From: Bog-473 sp963753115
GTDB taxonomy: Bacteria; Actinomycetota; Acidimicrobiia; Acidimicrobiales; RAAP-2
NCBI GenBank assembly: GCA_963753115.1
Contig: CAVWBB010000025.1
Location: 1 to 64,000, forward strand
DNA length: 64,000 bases
Direction: 5' to 3'
The notes below the pieces were generated by a model that made no database searches, was not told the DNA's origin, and was given only the letters and a program-made list of their open reading frames with translations. Shown here in pieces: positions 1 to 10,115 of the stretch. The translations under genes and the position numbers were made by a program. The first letter of the stretch is position 1, and every line of letters begins with the position of its first letter.

Positions 1-280
1 CTTTCTGATTCCGTGTTTCCCGACGTCGAATACGGATTGCCGGTGGCCGCAAAGATCCACCTTCGGACCCTTCAGCCCCTGGCGCTCCATCTGGCGAACT
101 CGATATTCCTGGGCGACTACCTCTCGAGTGAGGGTCAGGCTGGCTCGGAAGACCTTCAGATGATTGCCGACTCCGGATTCGGTCGAAGGCCACGAGGAGC
201 AGACCCTTCCGACCGAGCGTCGTGACCTGGTCGTGCTGCGTCGTCGAGGGCCAGGTACCCAGATCCCTGTCAACGCCTGA
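1..280 (+). pseudogene. bioB: 3' end of biotin synthase gene, frameshifted and cut by window edge
   Basis: The reading frame from position 1 contains the conserved C-terminal part of biotin synthase (HLRTLQPLALHLANSIFLGD, then YLSSEGQAG and MIADSGF). Three single-base shifts are visible. Near 34-53 the expected AGGRK segment appears only in another frame (36-53), so a -1 and a compensating +1 change bracket it. At 181 an extra G moves the true tail into another frame, which reads VEGHEEQTLP and ends GPGTQIPVNA at the TGA of 278-280. BioB is the radical-SAM enzyme that converts dethiobiotin to biotin; the catalytic N-terminal half lies outside the window. Either the gene is decaying or the assembly carries indel errors. 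The family call is firm. Confidence 0.85.
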
Positions 281-300
281 GTCGTCAGCATCGTCACACC

Positions 301-825
301 TCAACGCACCCGCCTGAGCAACTTCTCGTAGCAAAACCACAGGGACCGGGGTGGCGAGCTCGTTGCGTTTAACAGACTTACTGCCGAGCGAAGTTGATAT
401 CCCGCCGCTTCGTAGTACGGCTGCAGCCGGACACCACAGTCAAGGCGAACATAATCGACGCTGCCAGACTCGACACCCGCTGCTTCGATCTCGGACAGGA
501 CTGCATGTCCGACCCCAGCACCCCGACGCTGAACGGCAAAGCGATGGAGGTACCACGTCTTCCCCTGAGATCTCCCCAGAACATGGGATCCTCTGTGAGA
601 ATGCTTGCCGTCCGCGATGGTGTCTCCGTCCAACGCTGCAAGCAAGACCGTGTTGTGTCGGAGGTCGTGGTCGACTGTGGATCGAGGAAAGGGCGAAGGC
701 CACTGTTTGACTCCGCCCGCTTCTAGCCAAGACGCCGCCTCGTCGAGGATGTCAAGGATGACTTCGCGATCGGTGACGTCGGCTGTCCGCAGACTGACCC
801 TGGCTCGATCCACGGTGGCTCTCAC
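301..825 (-). CDS. GNAT family N-acetyltransferase, with a locally scrambled frame
   Basis: This 174-residue ORF has the GNAT acetyl-CoA binding segment (WYLHRFAVQRRGAGVGHAVL, about residues 91-110) and the C-terminal RLDCG...YYEAAGY motif. GNAT enzymes move an acetyl group from acetyl-CoA to an amine; the substrate is not predictable. Between about residues 73 and 87 the sequence (GKHSHRGSHVLGRSQ) is not family-like. The neighbouring frame at about 564-610 reads ASILTEDPMFWGDL, which is the expected strand, so a +1 and a -1 indel seem to compensate each other. The ORF stays open, but the product as written would be damaged. It lies downstream of the cupin gene on the same strand. Confidence 0.7.
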   Translation of the reverse strand: MRATVDRARVSLRTADVTDREVILDILDEAASWLEAGGVKQWPSPFPRSTVDHDLRHNTVLLAALDGDTIADGKHSHRGSHVLGRSQGKTWYLHRFAVQRRGAGVGHAVLSEIEAAGVESGSVDYVRLDCGVRLQPYYEAAGYQLRSAVSLLNATSSPPRSLWFCYEKLLRRVR

Positions 826-1041
826 GCCTCGGTAGCGTACGCAGGCCTTGGAGGTGAAACGTGTCTGTTGTGGCGGCTGTCTCGGGCATGGCCAGACCTC
901 TGCCCTTGACCGGCTTCCGCATAGCTCGGAACCGCTCTGCGGTCAGCTCCATGCTCTCCTCGGAGGTAGCCCTGTGAGGCCCGTCGATAGCCGCGGTTGA
1001 ATTGGTCTCAGATTCAGAGAACACTCGGACCATGGCCGCCG

Positions 1042-1551
1042 TCATGAAGTATGTGGGATCGAGTGGCGTCGGACGACACGTTCCCGATGATCTGCAAGAG
1101 CGGGGATGGCCATCCGCAGACCACGGACCTCAGTGATTGAGTTGGTCAGCCCGGCGTCGCCGGCACTTCGCGCGGTGCGATGCTCAGTTCTCGCCGGCAC
1201 CGGCGTAATGAACAGGATGGTGCTCGGGCGAACGGGAGCCACGCGGTGCCAGATGCCGGTTGGCACGACGCAGCCGAATCCCTTCAAGATCCGAACTGGC
1301 CGCTCGCCAGCGCCGTCGTCGAGAAGAAAGTCAATAGACCCATCGAGCACGAGGGCCAGCTCTTCACCGTCGGGGTGACGCTCCTGGTAGTCCCAGGTGG
1401 TCGAGTAGCCAAAAACCGAGAGAATCTGCCCGGTGGTGAGCTGTGGTCGCCCTCTCTCTTCCCAAAATCTCTCTTGCTTCGTCCAGCATGAGATCGGCCC
1501 AGGGCCGATGAGGTGAAGTGCGGAGTCTGTGATCGGAAAGGTTGCGGTCAT
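1042..1551 (-). CDS. Cupin-domain protein
   Basis: This 169-residue protein has a single small-barrel cupin core at about residues 48-120. The motifs are HPDGEELALVLDGSIDFLL (cupin motif 1) and GFGCVVPTGIWHRVAP (cupin motif 2, with its histidine). It is probably a small metal-binding dioxygenase, isomerase or sensor; no substrate can be named. The roughly 45 residues after PARTEHR do not look like cupin sequence and may be a tail produced by a lost stop or a frameshift. The gene is transcribed away from the LysR gene at 1624, the classical arrangement of a LysR regulator and its target. Confidence 0.7.
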   Translation of the reverse strand: MTATFPITDSALHLIGPGPISCWTKQERFWEERGRPQLTTGQILSVFGYSTTWDYQERHPDGEELALVLDGSIDFLLDDGAGERPVRILKGFGCVVPTGIWHRVAPVRPSTILFITPVPARTEHRTARSAGDAGLTNSITEVRGLRMAIPALADHRERVVRRHSIPHTS

Positions 1552-1610
1552 AACGTCATCATGAGGCCTGCCGTTTGGCGCAAGTAGCCCTAAGGAGTCT
1601 CTGCCTAGTC

Positions 1611-1625
1611 ATAAGATATACTTAT
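1611..1625. promoter_or_regulatory. AT-rich palindrome at the LysR start, candidate LysR operator
   Basis: ATAAG and CTTAT form perfect 5-bp arms around a 5-bp centre, a 15-bp dyad of the size and AT content of a LysR-type recognition box. It overlaps the ATG at 1624, and TATACT (1617-1622) inside it could be a -10 element. The site lies in the divergent cupin/LysR interval, so autoregulation and control of the cupin gene are plausible inferences. Confidence 0.5.
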
Positions 1626-2492
1626 GGCCCTGGAGCTTCGGGATCTTGCCGTCTTCTTGGCGGTCGAGCGTCATGGCAGCTTCGGGCGCGCTGCTGGCGA
1701 GCTCATGGTCTCGCAGCCGGCGGTGAGCGAGCGTATCCGTCACCTCGAACGGGTCGTAGGCCGGCCCCTGTTCGTGCGCTCTGCTCGAGGGGTGGTGGCC
1801 ACCCTGCGGGTGCTGCGCTCCTGCCGTATGCCGAACGTTTCGCCAGCCTCGGAGAGGAGGCGCTGGAGGCGGCCGGGCGCGCCGAGGCAAGCCCGCCCCT
1901 CGTCTTGGCGGTGCACTCCACCTTTGCGCTTCGGATCGTGCCATTGGTGCTCGGCGCTCTCGGCGCCACGCCTCGGCGAGTGTCGATTCGAGACGTCCAT
2001 TCCGATCAGGTGGCCGCCCTCGTCCTCGACGGAGTGGCCGACCTCGGCATCGCTCTGTCGGGGGGCACGCTCAAGGGGCTGGTGCGGGCGCCGTTGCCCT
2101 CTGACGACGTCATATGTGTGACCGGTCCAAATCATCGAATCGTCAGGTTGAAGCGAGCCAAGATCGCAGATCTGAGGGACTGCCTCATCGCATTGAACGC
2201 CTGGGGCGACGGTGCCAGTGCATTCATGTCGAAGCTGCAGTCGACTGGGATCGATGACTGGCGCATCAGGCTCTGCGCCGACGCCGGCACGGCCCTGGCG
2301 CTCGCAAGAAACCATGATCACGCAGCTCTGGTGACCGGGTCAGTCGTCGAGCCAAGCGAGGGAATCCAGATCGTTCCCCTCGTGGGCCTCGGCGGCTGGA
2401 CGGTACGACTGGATCCCTCTATCGCGGCGCTGATCGAAATAAACCCGTCATTACCGCGGTTCGCGACGCCCTCGGCGCCGTGTGATCAGTAA
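1624..2492 (+). pseudogene. LysR family transcriptional regulator, one frameshift
   Basis: The N-terminal winged helix-turn-helix is clear from 1624 (LRDLAVFLAVERHGSFGRAA, then SQPAVSERIRHLE and VRSARGVVAT). The expected continuation PAGAALLPYAERF is in the next frame from 1803, and that frame runs through the effector-binding domain to the TAA at 2490-2492. Losing one C in the run at 1801-1805 explains the break. Rejoined, the protein has about 290 residues, normal for the family. LysR regulators bind a dyad and respond to a small ligand; the divergent cupin gene is the likely target. Either a true pseudogene or a homopolymer sequencing error. Confidence 0.8.
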
Positions 2493-2553
2493 GGGACTCC
2501 TGGCGAACACACCAAGCCGTCTCTGATCGCTTACACCGCGACTACGCCAACCG

Positions 2554-3173
2554 TCAGGAACGAGTCCAAAGATCGTAGAAGCGGTAGCCCAGATCTCGGA
2601 GAAGGGTCCGGAACACGGCCAGGGACAACCCCATCACATTGTTTGGATCGCCTTCCACACCCCTTACAAACCCTCCGCCACGCCCCTCGAGGGTGAACGC
2701 TCCCGCTACTCGCAGAGGCTCACCGTCATCGACGTAGGCCGCTAACTCGTCCTCGTCGGGCCGAGCGAAATGCACGACGGTCCGCGCAACCGACGCACTT
2801 TGCGTCTTCTGCTTCGTGTCGATGAGGCAGTGACCCGTCATCAAGGTGCCGGAGCGCCCAGCCTGGCTCCGCCACATCTCGAGGACCTGGTCAGCGTCCT
2901 TGGGCTTTCCTCTTGCGAACCGTCGACATCGAGCATCGAATCGCACCCGAGTACCAGTGCATCGCCGCAGCGATCCGCCACAGCGCCGGCCTTGCGTTGG
3001 GCCAGCTCAAGAACCAGCGATTCCGTTGAGTCTGTCTCAATGTCCTCGTTGACTCCACTGACGAGGACCTCAGGGTCAAAGCCGGCACCTCGAAGCAGTC
3101 GCAGCCTCGCCAGTGACGAAGACGCCAGAACCAGTCGAATGAGAACCCACCTCCCGTACGCGGTCACGACCAT
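2554..3173 (-). pseudogene. maf: Maf-like nucleoside triphosphate pyrophosphatase, one frameshift
   Basis: The N-terminal part (2841-3173) reads RLVLASSSLARLRLLRGAGF and LVLGCDSMLDVDG, the Maf signature of house-cleaning pyrophosphatases that hydrolyse non-canonical nucleotides. The rest (GKPKDADQVLEMWRSQAGRS, TGHCLIDT, DPNNVMGLSL) is in another frame, 2554 to about 2925. The shift falls near 2915-2925, about one base missing. The family normally starts MRLVLASSS; here the corresponding codon is ATT at 3138-3140, behind a GGGAGGTGGG sequence, so either a rare ATT start is used, an ATG was lost, or translation begins at 3173. Rejoined length is about 190-206 residues, normal for Maf. Confidence 0.8.
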
Positions 3174-3651
3174 GTTATGAGCGCGGGAAACGCCAGCAGG
3201 TGCCTCGTCCCCGACGGTGCCGGTAACGTCGCTAGCGACCAGGAGGCGTAGGGGCGAAGACGCGACTCAAAATCTGCTTCATCTCGAGCGTCGAAGAAGC
3301 CCAGTTGGCCGTCGTACGCGGAGCATCGGCCCTCGGGTTGGTCTCGGAGATGCCCAGCGGCGTCGGATGGTCGACGAGGAGCTGATGGCCGACTCGAGAT
3401 CTCCTCAGCCCTACAGCCTCTGCTGAACGGCATCGTCAGCCCGCGCCTGAAAAGCGTGAGGTCACCGGATCGACGCCGGTCCCGACCACTGGAAAGTCCC
3501 TGTTCACGGTTGTCTTGGCGAGCCGCACACGCAGTGGTTCGAAATGTCGTGCCCCCCACGTGCCCCAACGGAGCTAGAACCGGTTGGTCTCTCGCTACAA
3601 CTTCGATGCAGGCGGGTTCGCCGAACGGGTCGTTATCGGTTCAGGCGGAGG
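3174..3651. other. Interval without a recognisable gene
   Basis: This stretch holds only ORFs that resemble no family I know, of mixed frame and low-complexity arginine/serine content. An ORF on the minus strand (3164-3568) ends ten bases inside the maf start but has no recognisable motif. The interval may hold a decayed gene, since the genes on its left are frameshifted. I see no RNA or repeat in it. Confidence 0.4.
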
Positions 3652-4761
3652 TCAAGGAATGGTTAGCGCTCGCTTGTCCAGAGGGTGGGTTGTCGAGTCG
3701 AAAAATTGGATTCGCACTCTCGGAAGCACGTGAACGTACCTTGCCTTCTCTGCAATGATCTCGTCCCGTGCCCCTGGCCGAATGCTTATGGCGAGGCGCC
3801 TAGAACCTGCGAGTGCATTGCCGATGTGCTCGTCCTGTTTCCCGAGGCTGTGACCGAAGACGACCAACCCGTCAACGTTGTCGATGAGCGTCTGAAATGC
3901 GAAGGTCAGGTAGTCGCTACCTCTGATCGAGGTCAGTTTGTCGCGGGAGGTGCCTTCGCTGACGAACAGGGGAACATCCGTGGCACGTCGGAAGGACTCC
4001 AGGAGATTTCTGGACAGCGCTCTCCGCTTGCGGGCTGCACCGTTCGTTTCACGAACCAGGTGAAGACCCCCATGCAAATACAGCACTCTGGTGCGATCAC
4101 GCCAAGCCTCGGAACGTGTGATGTCAAACGTGTTGTTGGTTCCCCAGAAGTAGTCGACAAAGTCATCGACGGGGTCCTTCGCCATGATGGTCCAGTAGGT
4201 GAGCAGGTCATAGTTCGTCGATACAACGACGTTGTACTCACTCAGTGCCCGGCGGATGCGCAATAGTGTCCGCTCGGGCATCTCGTTCCAATCGACATGA
4301 ACCGACGCAACGGTCTCAACGAGAGAGGATCGAATCCGGCCGTACTGCGACTCTATCCGGCGAGTGGAATGGCCGGCGTTGTTGCACACGATTGCACCCG
4401 TGTGTAGATCCGTGAGCACACGTTCAAAGTTTGTTGTATCGAGAGACTCGAACAGGTCCTGATCGCGTTGCCGAAGAGTCGCTGCGTCAAAGAGGGAGGG
4501 GTAGGAGAATCGGGCTGAGACATTCACGCTCGCCCCATTGCCAATCAGTAGTGCGTTCCCGTACCGGTCTGCGATGTCGGACCAGTCGAACAGTGAGGCA
4601 TCCACAAGGTGTCCACGTGGTGGCATCTCCCTCGACCCTATTCTGGGTCCGACATCAACCCAATCCAGCGCTCTCATTCGTCTGAGAACGATGCCGGATT
4701 GATAATCCAGCCTATGAAGAGCCAGCGTCCTCAATCCTGTAGATAGGAGTGGACGGGGCAC
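3652..4761 (-). CDS. SIR2-like DUF4917 family protein
   Basis: This 369-residue protein has the markers of a Rossmann-type SIR2-like fold: LLIGNGASVNVS (about residues 71-82), VVVSTNYDLLTYW (178-190), YLHGGLHL (228-235) and FGHSLGKQDEHI (about 305-316). These match DUF4917. SIR2-like domains bind or cleave NAD+, and relatives act in several phage-defence systems, but DUF4917 itself has no established activity. The start is uncertain: the first 60 residues are not conserved-looking, and a start nearer residue 50 would suit the fold. Base composition is less GC-rich than the core genes to the right. No obvious partner gene or toxin is adjacent, so a defence role is only a suggestion. Confidence 0.75.
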   Translation of the reverse strand: MPRPLLSTGLRTLALHRLDYQSGIVLRRMRALDWVDVGPRIGSREMPPRGHLVDASLFDWSDIADRYGNALLIGNGASVNVSARFSYPSLFDAATLRQRDQDLFESLDTTNFERVLTDLHTGAIVCNNAGHSTRRIESQYGRIRSSLVETVASVHVDWNEMPERTLLRIRRALSEYNVVVSTNYDLLTYWTIMAKDPVDDFVDYFWGTNNTFDITRSEAWRDRTRVLYLHGGLHLVRETNGAARKRRALSRNLLESFRRATDVPLFVSEGTSRDKLTSIRGSDYLTFAFQTLIDNVDGLVVFGHSLGKQDEHIGNALAGSRRLAISIRPGARDEIIAEKARYVHVLPRVRIQFFDSTTHPLDKRALTIP

Positions 4762-4856
4762 TCTGTGCTCCTCCTCCGAGAGCGAGACACGCCGATGGGC
4801 GCGGACAGCTCACGTCGCCGATGCTCAGATATTCCTGGCCCAGGTAGTTGGGAGCA

Positions 4857-6308
4857 TCACTCGGGAATGGTGAATGTCTCCTTGCTCCATGTCGCCCCAC
4901 CGTCGGTCGTACCCACCAGAACTGGTGACCCCTCGTCGTGCACGTTGCCGATGACCTGGGGAACCGACTCTTGACCCGAAGCCCAGCAGACGGACGCACT
5001 TGCGCACGAGAGGCTGAAGAGCTGTGGCACGGGAACGTCGCTCGGGAGTGAGCTCGACTGCCATGTCGTCCCGCCGTCCGAGCTGCTGACAACGGCGCTC
5101 ACCTCGGCCGTTGGCTCACTGTCGCAGGAGTCGAATCCTGGTGGCGGCACCACACGTGGTGGCGTCCCCTGACACTGCCTGGGATTCGGAACGCTTCTCG
5201 CTCCGATTGCCATGCAGTTGCTGGTAGTCGCACACGAGATAGCGGAGAGCACCGGAGCAAACCCAAAACCCTGCGGGAGAGTCCCCGTGACCCAGGTCTG
5301 GCCGCCGTCATTTGAGGTGAGTACGAACCCCGACGGAGTAATCCCCGGGTGCAGCCCCGAATAGCCGATGGCGACGCACGCGTGATCTGAAGGGCAAGAA
5401 ACGGACAGGAGCGTTCCGGAGGCCGGTACGGGTGAGGGCGTCCACGACGTTCCTCCATCGGTCGTACGGATGAGCTCGTTGCCGGAACTCGGCATGTCCA
5501 GTCTCGTCCGAGCCGCCACTCCGACGCACAGGAGGCTGGTTGGGCATGTCACATCCCGAAGGACCCGGCCCCCCGCCATCGGAACCACACCCCATTGATG
5601 CCCTCCGTCGATCGTGACGGCGAAAGCCGGTTGCCTGCCGTTCGTCCCGCCGACGCTGCAGACCCGAGCACTCGAACACGAGAGGGGTGAGGTGGGCAAG
5701 AAGCCGGTGGGCATGGGCAGAACGGACCACGTGGTGCCGAGGTCTGACGACACGTAGAGAGAGACCGACTGAGGCTTTGCCCCTCCTTTTGGCGATGCAT
5801 AGCGAACGGCGAGGGCGTAGCAAGCCGTGACCGTTGGGCAGCTGAGCCACGCAGGCGGAGGTCCGGAGGTATCGACGTTCCACCCCTTGTCGACGACGAG
5901 GCCTACCAATTGCCAGCTCTGGGAGGTCTTCCCGCTGCTGGGAACGTGGAAGTTCACTGGTAGCGGTCGTGCTGCGTGCCAGGGTGTGACCCGGGCACCA
6001 TTGGGGAGCGACGAGTGTGAAGCGTGCGGTCCCGTTCCGAGCCCGATCGTGAGGCCGGCTGCCAGCAGGACGAGTACGCCTGCGACGGAAACGAGTGCCG
6101 TGAGATGAGCGCGCTTGTGATGAGCAGTTTTGGGTCGCTCGCCCCCATGGTGTGATTTGGGATTCGTGCTGAGGGCATCATCTGCGACGAATTGGCCTGA
6201 GACGATTGCATCAAGGAGCTCGTCGAAGACGGGAGTTGCTTCGAGCACTTGAAAGTCCATTCCACGGGCGGGGTCAGCCGTGCGGAGGGCGGTCAGGGAA
6301 TCGCTCAT
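4857..6308 (-). CDS. Membrane-anchored Asp-box repeat protein, putative anti-sigma/sensor partner of the ECF sigma factor
   Basis: The protein (483 residues) has a cytoplasmic N-terminus (1-68), one transmembrane helix (about 69-91) and a large outer domain. That domain carries sialidase-type Asp boxes (TIDGGHQWG, RTTDGGTSW, TSNDGGQTW, SSDGGTTW, GTTDGGATW) interleaved with six cysteine pairs of the form SC-x5/6-C. Such repeats build beta-propellers, as in BNR and Ycf48 proteins. Its start overlaps the sigma factor stop by four bases (ATGA), so the two are translated together. Topology and position suit an anti-sigma factor with an outer sensor, but the short N-terminus shows no zinc-binding anti-sigma motif, so that role is inferred. 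Confidence 0.75.
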   Translation of the reverse strand: MSDSLTALRTADPARGMDFQVLEATPVFDELLDAIVSGQFVADDALSTNPKSHHGGERPKTAHHKRAHLTALVSVAGVLVLLAAGLTIGLGTGPHASHSSLPNGARVTPWHAARPLPVNFHVPSSGKTSQSWQLVGLVVDKGWNVDTSGPPPAWLSCPTVTACYALAVRYASPKGGAKPQSVSLYVSSDLGTTWSVLPMPTGFLPTSPLSCSSARVCSVGGTNGRQPAFAVTIDGGHQWGVVPMAGGRVLRDVTCPTSLLCVGVAARTRLDMPSSGNELIRTTDGGTSWTPSPVPASGTLLSVSCPSDHACVAIGYSGLHPGITPSGFVLTSNDGGQTWVTGTLPQGFGFAPVLSAISCATTSNCMAIGARSVPNPRQCQGTPPRVVPPPGFDSCDSEPTAEVSAVVSSSDGGTTWQSSSLPSDVPVPQLFSLSCASASVCWASGQESVPQVIGNVHDEGSPVLVGTTDGGATWSKETFTIPE

Positions 6309-6886
6309 GTTTCTGGTGCCTCCTGCAGTGGTGGTGTCGCCCTCAGAGCGGTCACTGGGCGATCACTCCAGGCTTGATTGAGACGTGCGCGGGCTCGGTG
6401 CAGGCGGATGCGGGCAGCCGTCGGACTGCAAGACAGCACCCAGGCGAGTTCCTGAGTGGTGAGACCGTCCCATGCAACCAGTATCAGGATCTCGCGGTCC
6501 TCAGCGGACAGGCGATCGAGCGCATCGAGAGCGGCCAGGCGTTCGGGATCCAACTCCTCCGTGGCTGGACTCGAGGTTGCAAGCTCACGCGCGAGCTGTC
6601 TGACCACTGTGGAACGGGTCGAGTTCCGCCTCGCCCTATTGGCGATCACATTTCGCGCCACGGTGTACAGCCATGGCACTTCTCGTTCGTCGTCAGGAAC
6701 GGTCTCTAGTCGGCTCCAAGCGATGGCGAACGTCTCCGCCACGACGTCAGCGGCGTCCTCACTGTTAAGGGTCCTCCGCATGGCGTAGGCGACTACGCGA
6801 CCGCGTCCCAACTCATAGAGACGATGAAAACGTTCCTCGCGTGAGTCCACCCCGGCCTCTTCCTCCCCTGTCCCCATGTATGTCAC
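6305..6886 (-). CDS. RNA polymerase sigma factor, ECF (sigma-70 region 2/4) family
   Basis: This 193-residue protein has region 2 at about residues 38-85 (EDAADVVAETFAIAWSRL, PWLYTVARNVIANRARR) and region 4 at about 127-170 (LSAEDREILILVAWDGLT, then a helix-turn-helix ending ARIRLHRARARL). ECF factors direct RNA polymerase to a small regulon after an extracytoplasmic signal. The gene overlaps the next one by ATGA, the usual arrangement with a regulator. ATG at 6886 gives a full region 2; a second ATG three codons later is also possible. No clear autoregulatory GGAAC-type -35 was found upstream. Confidence 0.9.
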   Translation of the reverse strand: MTYMGTGEEEAGVDSREERFHRLYELGRGRVVAYAMRRTLNSEDAADVVAETFAIAWSRLETVPDDEREVPWLYTVARNVIANRARRNSTRSTVVRQLARELATSSPATEELDPERLAALDALDRLSAEDREILILVAWDGLTTQELAWVLSCSPTAARIRLHRARARLNQAWSDRPVTALRATPPLQEAPET

Positions 6887-6926
6887 GGCACGGCCTGATG
6901 TTTCAGGACTTCAAGGTGAATTACAT

Positions 6927-6957
6927 GGCGTTCTCAGCGTGAGTAGCTGAGAACGCC
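6927..6957. terminator. Perfect 12-bp stem-loop between ECF gene and tRNA-Gly
   Basis: GGCGTTCTCAGC (6927-6938) and GCTGAGAACGCC (6946-6957) pair perfectly around a 7-base loop. There is no following T tract. It lies 3' of tRNA-Gly and 5' of the ECF gene, so it may end tRNA transcription or act in the sigma leader. Its outer arm shares GTTCTCAGC with the anticodon arm of the nearby tRNA. Confidence 0.5.
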
Positions 6958-7069
6958 GCACGTCCAAGGGCACGCTGGGGCACGTGGGGGGCACGACGGA
7001 CCCTCTGAGTCATCGAACCTTCGTCGTAGACAATGCAAATATCGGGTTCTGACCTGCGAGTTTCGAGAG

Positions 7070-7140
7070 AGCGGGCGACGGGAATCGAACCCGCGTTCTC
7101 AGCTTGGGAAGCTGATGTTCTGCCTCTGAACTACGCCCGC
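7070..7140 (-). tRNA. tRNA-Gly (anticodon CCC)
   Basis: The reverse strand folds into a complete cloverleaf of 71 bases. The acceptor arm GCGGGCG pairs with CGCCCGC, the D arm includes GTTCAGAGGCAGAAC, the anticodon stem is TCAGC/GCTGA with loop TTCCCAA, and the T arm contains GGTTCGATTCC. The anticodon is CCC, reading GGG glycine codons. CCA is not encoded. The gene marks the junction between the less GC-rich left region and the GC-rich core to the right. Confidence 0.95.
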
Positions 7141-7539
7141 GAGAACGCGGAAACTCTACACGCTGGGTAAACGCGATCTGCTTGGCGTCGACTGTGACCG
7201 AAAACCGCTAAGTACGCCTTCAAGCGCCGCGCGGTGGGGCACGAAAGTGGCACGCGGAGCCTGTTGCACGGTGTTGCACGGGACCGTCTGAGGCCGATTC
7301 GGGAACGCCGATGAGGCCCTCCGGAACCGGCCCGGCGGCCAGGTTTCGAGGCGGCCCGGCACGGGAATCCAACGGGGGTCGCCGGAGTACGGGAGCCGGC
7401 GGCCACGTCCCCCCAACTGGGCCACCCCATGGATGCCCCACTATCCTCTGGTCCGCATCGAAATCCCAGGTGGCGCTCGCAACTCCGCCGCCTCCCTGTT
7501 CGTAAGTAACCAGGCAGTAACCGAAGGCGAGGAGTATTC
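7141..7539. other. Intergenic region upstream of the EtfD-like gene
   Basis: No coding signal is recognisable. It contains two nearby TTGCACGG words (about 7264-7280) and GGGGCACG/GTGGCACG words (about 7235-7257) that resemble words on the other side of the tRNA (about 6968-6994). The right end carries the ribosome binding site of the next gene. Confidence 0.5.
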
Positions 7540-9615
<2,076 letters not shown>

Positions 9616-9645
9616 GCCAGTCGTCGGGGACCGGGCGGCCGGGCG

Positions 9646-10068
9646 TCAGCCCGGAAGGATGCCGTAGGCGCGCTCGGGCCGCAGGGTGAGGGCGAGCCGC
9701 TTGTCGGCGATCATCGCCGCCCGGTACTCGTCCCAGTTCGGGTGCGCGCCCGAGCCCGCCTCGTAGTAGCGGATCAGCGCCTCCACGGTGGCGTCGTTCG
9801 GCTCGGCGGCCACCGGTGAGAGCTCGGCGGTCGCCTCGATGACGATGTACTGCCAGAAGTTGTCGCCCGGCACGTAGAGCGAGGCGCGCGGGTCGCGGCG
9901 CAGGTTGGCCGTCTTGGCCCGGTCGTCCGTGATGGAGATCAGGAACGTGTCGCCCTCGTCGGGCACGTACATGATGTTGGACAGCTGCGGCCGCCCGTTG
10001 GCGCGGATGGTGGCCAGGACCCCCTGCTTGCGGTCCCGGGCGAATGCGAGTGCCTCGTTCAGATCCAT
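9646..10068 (-). CDS. PPOX-class flavin/F420-binding oxidoreductase
   Basis: The split-barrel fold of the pyridoxamine 5'-phosphate oxidase superfamily is clear: GVLATIRANGRPQLSNIMYV, a middle strand ending DPRASLYV, and a C-terminal GILPG. In actinobacteria this subgroup commonly uses coenzyme F420 (Rv1155-like) to reduce small substrates; the substrate is unknown. The ATG at 10066-10068 (MDLNEAL) is preferred over the longer ORF because family members start just before this helix. The gene stands alone, convergent with the EtfD-like gene. Confidence 0.8.
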   Translation of the reverse strand: MDLNEALAFARDRKQGVLATIRANGRPQLSNIMYVPDEGDTFLISITDDRAKTANLRRDPRASLYVPGDNFWQYIVIEATAELSPVAAEPNDATVEALIRYYEAGSGAHPNWDEYRAAMIADKRLALTLRPERAYGILPG

Positions 10069-10115
10069 GATCCGACCGTAGCGGGCAGATCGCAACGGGC
10101 TGCGTTCGAGGCGGG

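Noticed and set aside
752..1045. 97-codon minus-strand ORF whose start overlaps the cupin stop (ATGA)
   Set aside because: No recognisable motif, a basic low-complexity end, and overlap with the GNAT gene by 74 bp; the ATGA alone is weak support.
3164..3568. 134-codon minus-strand ORF upstream of maf
   Set aside because: No family resemblance and arginine/serine-rich composition typical of chance frames in GC-rich DNA.
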